Assembly (NCBI RefSeq): GCF_016411865.1
Contig: NZ_JAEKJA010000011.1
Location: 62,001-126,000, forward strand
DNA from: Acuticoccus mangrovi
Lineage (GTDB): Bacteria > Pseudomonadota > Alphaproteobacteria > Rhizobiales > Amorphaceae
Direction of reading: 5' to 3'
Length of the DNA stretch: 64,000 bases
The notes below the pieces were generated by a model that saw only the letters and a program-made list of their open reading frames with translations, was not told where the DNA came from and searched no databases. Of this stretch, positions 60,723 to 64,000 are shown piece by piece. Position 1 is the first letter of the stretch, and the number at the start of each line of letters is the position of its first letter. The position numbers and the translations under genes are program-made.

Positions 60723-63182
60723 CTAGACCTTCGCCCTCCGGTTCAGGAGGTTGAAGAAGCGGTGGTGGCGCTCCGTCTTGTGGTCGATCGTGCGATAGAC
60801 CATGACCTTCACCGTATCCGTCACGAAGGCGAAGCCGATCGAATAGGCCCAGACGATCGCGACGTCGAACCAGCCGATCGGGGTCATGAGGCCCATCGGG
60901 TAGACGACGAGCAGCGTCGCCAGCACCTTGGTGACGATCGCCGACCACAATAGCGCCGACGACGGCCACGGGCGCTGCACGAACCATCCCCGCGCACGCG
61001 ACACGAACAGCGCCATATGGCCGGCGACGGCAAGCTTCAGGAACACGTAGGTCTGGATCTGCGGCACCGTGAGGTGGAGGATGTCGCGGGCGAGATAGAG
61101 CATGCCGAAGCTGCCGAGGGTGCCCACCGCCCCCATCGCGCTCGACACCACCAGCACCCGATGCATGTCCCACCGCACCGGCTTCTGCGACACGCGGGTG
61201 TTGTCATAGGCGATCGCCATGATCGGCACGTCGTTGAAGAAGGCGAGCAGGATGATCATGATCGCCGTGATCGGGTAGAAGCCGAACGCGACCATCGCCA
61301 GCACGACGAAGACCATCGTTCGGATGGTCTCGTTGATGCGGTAGATGGCGTAGGAGTTCATGCGCTCGAAGATGCGCCGCGCCTCCTCGATGGCGTTGAT
61401 GATGGTGGACAGGCCCGGCTTCGTCAGCACGAGATCGGCGGCGGCGCGGGCGGCGTCGGTCGCCCCGCTCACCGCGATGCCGACGTCGGCCTGCTTGATC
61501 GCCGGCGCGTCGTTCACTCCGTCGCCGGTCATGCCGACGATGTGACCCTTCGCCTGCAGCGCCCGCACGATCTCGTACTTGTGCTCGGGGAAGACGCGGG
61601 CGAAGCCGTCGGCCTTCTCCACCTCCATGGCGACGGCCGGGAAGACTTCGCCATCCCCCTTGCCGAAGAGCGCCGTCGCCGGCCGGATGTTGCGGCCGAG
61701 CCCCAACTTCTCGGAGATCTCGCGGGCGATGGCGACGTCGTCGCCGGTGACCATCTTCACGTCCACGCCGCGGCGGGCGGCCTCGCGGATCGTCTGCGCC
61801 GAGTCCTCGCGCGGCGGGTCGAACAGGGGCAACAGGCCGAGGAAGACCCAGCTCTTGCCGTCGTCGTCCGACCGGGCGACGCCCAGCGTGCGGTAGCCCT
61901 TGGCCGCCTGGGCGTCGACGGTCGCCTGGGCCCGCTCCAGCGCGTCGCCCTCGACCTTGGCGAGGTCGAGCACCACCTGGGGTGCGCCCTTGGTCACGCG
62001 CAGCGTGGTCCCGTCGGCCCGCGTCAGCGTCGCCTCGGTCCGCTTGCTGACCGGATCGAACGGCACGAAGGCGGTCTGCGTATAGGTGGTGAGCACCGCC
62101 GGATCGGTGAGCCCGGCGATCACCGCGAGGTCGATGGCGTCGCCGTCCTCCGCCTTGGAGGCGAGGGCGCCGGCGAGGATGATCTCGGCATCGTCCTTGG
62201 CGTCGAACAGCGCTGGCTCGCCCAGCGTCAGGCGGTTCTGGGTGAGCGTGCCGGTCTTGTCGGAGCACAGGATGTCGATGCCGGCCATCTCCTCGATGGA
62301 CTGGAGGCGCGACACGATGGCCCGCTCGCGCGCGAGCGCCATCGCGCCGACCGCCATCGTCATCGACAGCACCGCCGGCATCGCCACGGGAATCGCGGCC
62401 ACGGTGAGGATGAGGGCGAACTGGACGAGCTCCAGCGCCGGCGCGCCGCGGAAGAGCTGGACGAGCACCAGCACCGCCGCGAGGGCGACGCTGAGGAAGA
62501 TCAGATAGTCGCCGATGGTGATGACGGCCTTCTGGAAGTGCGACGGTGTGTTCGCCCCGGCGACGAGGGCCGCCGTCTTGCCGAAGAAGGTATTTGTGCC
62601 CGTCGCCGTCACCACGGCGACCATCTCGCCCTGCCGCGCCACCGAACCCGAGTAGGCGGTGTCGCCGACCGTGCGCGAGACCGGCAGCGACTCGCCCGTC
62701 AGCGCCGACTGGTCGACGGAGAGATAATCCCCTTCGGCGAGCTCCACGTCGGCGGGCACGATGTCGCCGAGGCGGATGCGGATCACGTCGCCCGGGACGA
62801 GGGTCGGTGCGTCGATCTCCTTCCAGCGGCCGTCGCGCAGCACGCGGGCGCGCAGGGCGAGGCTCTTCTTGAGCGCGTCGAGCGCGTTGGACGCCTTGAA
62901 CTCCTGCCAGAAGCCGACGCCGGCGTTGAAGAGGAGAAGCGCCAGGATGATGACGAAGTCGGCCCAATGCTGCACCACGGCCGACAGGATCGCCGCCACC
63001 TCGATCATCCAGGGGATCGGCCCCCAGAAGTAGCCGAGGAACTTGCGCAGCGCGCTGACGTGCTTCTCCTCGATGGCATTGCGCCCGAAGCGGGCGAGGC
63101 GCGCCTCGGCCTCCGCCTCGCTCAGCCCGGACTTGAGACCGCCCGGCGGCAGGTCGGACGCCACGTTGTCGCTCACCGGCAT
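60723..63182 (-). CDS. Plasma-membrane proton-efflux P-type ATPase (P3A)
   Basis: The 819-residue pump is of the fungal/plant H+-ATPase type. It has GLSEAEAEARLARFGRNAIEE at the N-terminus, phosphatase motif LTGES (161-165), the phosphorylated D308 in CSDKTGTLTQN, VPFDPVSKRTEATL for nucleotide binding, and MTGDGVNDAPAIKQADVGIAV in pieces. Membrane helix 4 has AAIPVAMPAVLSMTMA, which suits protons rather than calcium (no PEGL). It would export protons and energise the membrane, perhaps under acid or low-energy stress. The ATG at 63182 has GGAGAA about 8 bases upstream and overlaps the upstream hydrolase gene by 10 bases. Confidence 0.93.
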   Translation of the reverse strand: MPVSDNVASDLPPGGLKSGLSEAEAEARLARFGRNAIEEKHVSALRKFLGYFWGPIPWMIEVAAILSAVVQHWADFVIILALLLFNAGVGFWQEFKASNALDALKKSLALRARVLRDGRWKEIDAPTLVPGDVIRIRLGDIVPADVELAEGDYLSVDQSALTGESLPVSRTVGDTAYSGSVARQGEMVAVVTATGTNTFFGKTAALVAGANTPSHFQKAVITIGDYLIFLSVALAAVLVLVQLFRGAPALELVQFALILTVAAIPVAMPAVLSMTMAVGAMALARERAIVSRLQSIEEMAGIDILCSDKTGTLTQNRLTLGEPALFDAKDDAEIILAGALASKAEDGDAIDLAVIAGLTDPAVLTTYTQTAFVPFDPVSKRTEATLTRADGTTLRVTKGAPQVVLDLAKVEGDALERAQATVDAQAAKGYRTLGVARSDDDGKSWVFLGLLPLFDPPREDSAQTIREAARRGVDVKMVTGDDVAIAREISEKLGLGRNIRPATALFGKGDGEVFPAVAMEVEKADGFARVFPEHKYEIVRALQAKGHIVGMTGDGVNDAPAIKQADVGIAVSGATDAARAAADLVLTKPGLSTIINAIEEARRIFERMNSYAIYRINETIRTMVFVVLAMVAFGFYPITAIMIILLAFFNDVPIMAIAYDNTRVSQKPVRWDMHRVLVVSSAMGAVGTLGSFGMLYLARDILHLTVPQIQTYVFLKLAVAGHMALFVSRARGWFVQRPWPSSALLWSAIVTKVLATLLVVYPMGLMTPIGWFDVAIVWAYSIGFAFVTDTVKVMVYRTIDHKTERHHRFFNLLNRRAKV

Positions 63183-64000
63183 GAACCGTTCTCCGCAATC
63201 CAGGCCCCGATTTCGGGCCACACGTCCGCCAGCGTCCGCGACCCCATGAAGAGGCCGATATGGCCGCCCGGAACCATCTTCCTCACGATCCGCTCGGCGG
63301 GAGTCGAGACGAGCCCCTCGGCGGCGAACACCTGCTCGTGGGTGGTGATGTCGTCGCGCTCGCCGGCGAGCAGATAGAGCGGACAGCGCACCGTCTTCAG
63401 CGACAACGTCTCGCCGAGCCCGACGAACTCGCCCTTGGCGAAGAGGTTGCGCTTGAACAGGAGATCGATCGCCTGAATGTAGAAGCGCCCGGGCAGGTCG
63501 ATCGGGTTCTCGTACCAGCTCTCGAAGGCCTCCGTGCGCTTCAGATAGGCCGGGTCCTCGACGTGGGCGTAGAGGTCGAGGAACTTGCCGAGATATTGCT
63601 CGCCCGGGTGCATGTTCTTCCAGCCGGCCAGCATGAACTGGCCGCGCATCAGGCCGCCGCCCGCCTCCACCAGCTCCTCGTAGAAGCTGAGCGGCAGGGT
63701 GTGGGCCATGCGCTTGATGGGGCCGTCGCCGGCGTCGGTGTCGATGGGCGAGCCGGCGAGCACCAGCGAGGCGACCTTCTGCGGGAAGCGGGCGGCATAC
63801 ATCGCCGACATCCAGCCCCCCTGGCAGAGGCCGACGAGATTGACCCGCCCGCCGAGGTCGTCGACCACCACGTTGATCTCGGCGAGATAGCGGTCGATGT
63901 CGAAATAGCGCATCTCCGGCGTGGCGGTCTTCCAGTCCATCGCCAGCACGCGGGAGAGGTTTGCGCCGAGGAGCGTTTCGACGAGGCTCTGGCCGGGCTG
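63173..64000 (-). CDS. PHA-synthase-like alpha/beta hydrolase (5' end beyond window)
   Basis: The visible 275 codons begin upstream of the window edge (QPGQSLVETLLGANLSRVLA) and continue MDWKTATPEMRYFDIDRYLAEI, with the nucleophile elbow LVGLCQGGW, where a cysteine replaces the serine of ordinary lipases, as in PhaC. A likely catalytic Asp lies in AGERDDITTH and the His in PGGHIGLFMGS. This fits the PhaC/PhaC-like poly(3-hydroxyalkanoate) synthase superfamily, here a member with a compact C-terminus. Whether it makes polymer or is a thioesterase/hydrolase cannot be told without the missing N-terminus. It is translationally coupled to the proton pump. Confidence 0.8.
   Translation of the reverse strand, partial: QPGQSLVETLLGANLSRVLAMDWKTATPEMRYFDIDRYLAEINVVVDDLGGRVNLVGLCQGGWMSAMYAARFPQKVASLVLAGSPIDTDAGDGPIKRMAHTLPLSFYEELVEAGGGLMRGQFMLAGWKNMHPGEQYLGKFLDLYAHVEDPAYLKRTEAFESWYENPIDLPGRFYIQAIDLLFKRNLFAKGEFVGLGETLSLKTVRCPLYLLAGERDDITTHEQVFAAEGLVSTPAERIVRKMVPGGHIGLFMGSRTLADVWPEIGAWIAENGSCR

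Overview
The window is chromosomal DNA from a high-GC alphaproteobacterium, most likely a member of Hyphomicrobiales (Rhizobiales). The signs are a DivL-type pseudo-histidine kinase, GcrA, a class I lysyl-tRNA synthetase, a membrane-anchored CycM cytochrome, the phoR-pstSCAB-phoU-phoB order, AddAB recombination, and a TsaE/sugar-kinase fusion. I see no rRNA, tRNA, CRISPR array, insertion sequence, phage gene or broken gene. Coding density is high, many starts are GTG or TTG, and many neighbours share 4-base start/stop overlaps.

Left part (1-11.8 kb, minus strand): a tightly coupled operon runs divL, tsaE-amgK fusion, murU, addB, addA (cut by the window edge), joining cell-cycle signalling, tRNA t6A synthesis, cell-wall sugar salvage and double-strand break repair. 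The Tat-exported methionine sulfoxide reductase subunit msrP lies upstream. Next (11.8-19.5 kb, plus strand) is a complete phosphate regulon with a candidate Pho box before pstS. gcrA and argD-argF follow, separated by an intergenic region holding six GANTC sites.

Middle part (22.5-30.6 kb): tsaD diverges from hemC-hemD-hemY. Then come a short-chain dehydrogenase, nudC, pheA and cycM, whose leader has three consecutive hairpins. At 30.8-38.6 kb lies a yej-type peptide ABC transporter with two different binding proteins and a 15-codon micro-ORF that appears to couple yejE to yejF. In Agrobacterium a related YejBEF transporter imports muropeptides, and amgK/murU here would reuse the released MurNAc, so the window may hold both ends of a peptidoglycan recycling route.

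Right part (38.7-64 kb): an SprT-like hydrolase, an AEC carrier, a Ca2+/Na+ exchanger, a TAXI-TRAP transporter, a zinc-ribbon metallopeptidase, lysK, a TerB protein, apaG, a CDP-alcohol phosphotransferase and an APH-type kinase. A GntR-headed cassette (50.8-60.7 kb) then combines an FAD oxidoreductase, a complete peptide/opine-type ABC transporter and a lone molybdenum hydroxylase subunit. It is preceded by four degenerate 24-bp repeats and is the best candidate for an undescribed catabolic system. The window closes with a P-type proton pump and a truncated PHA-synthase-like hydrolase.
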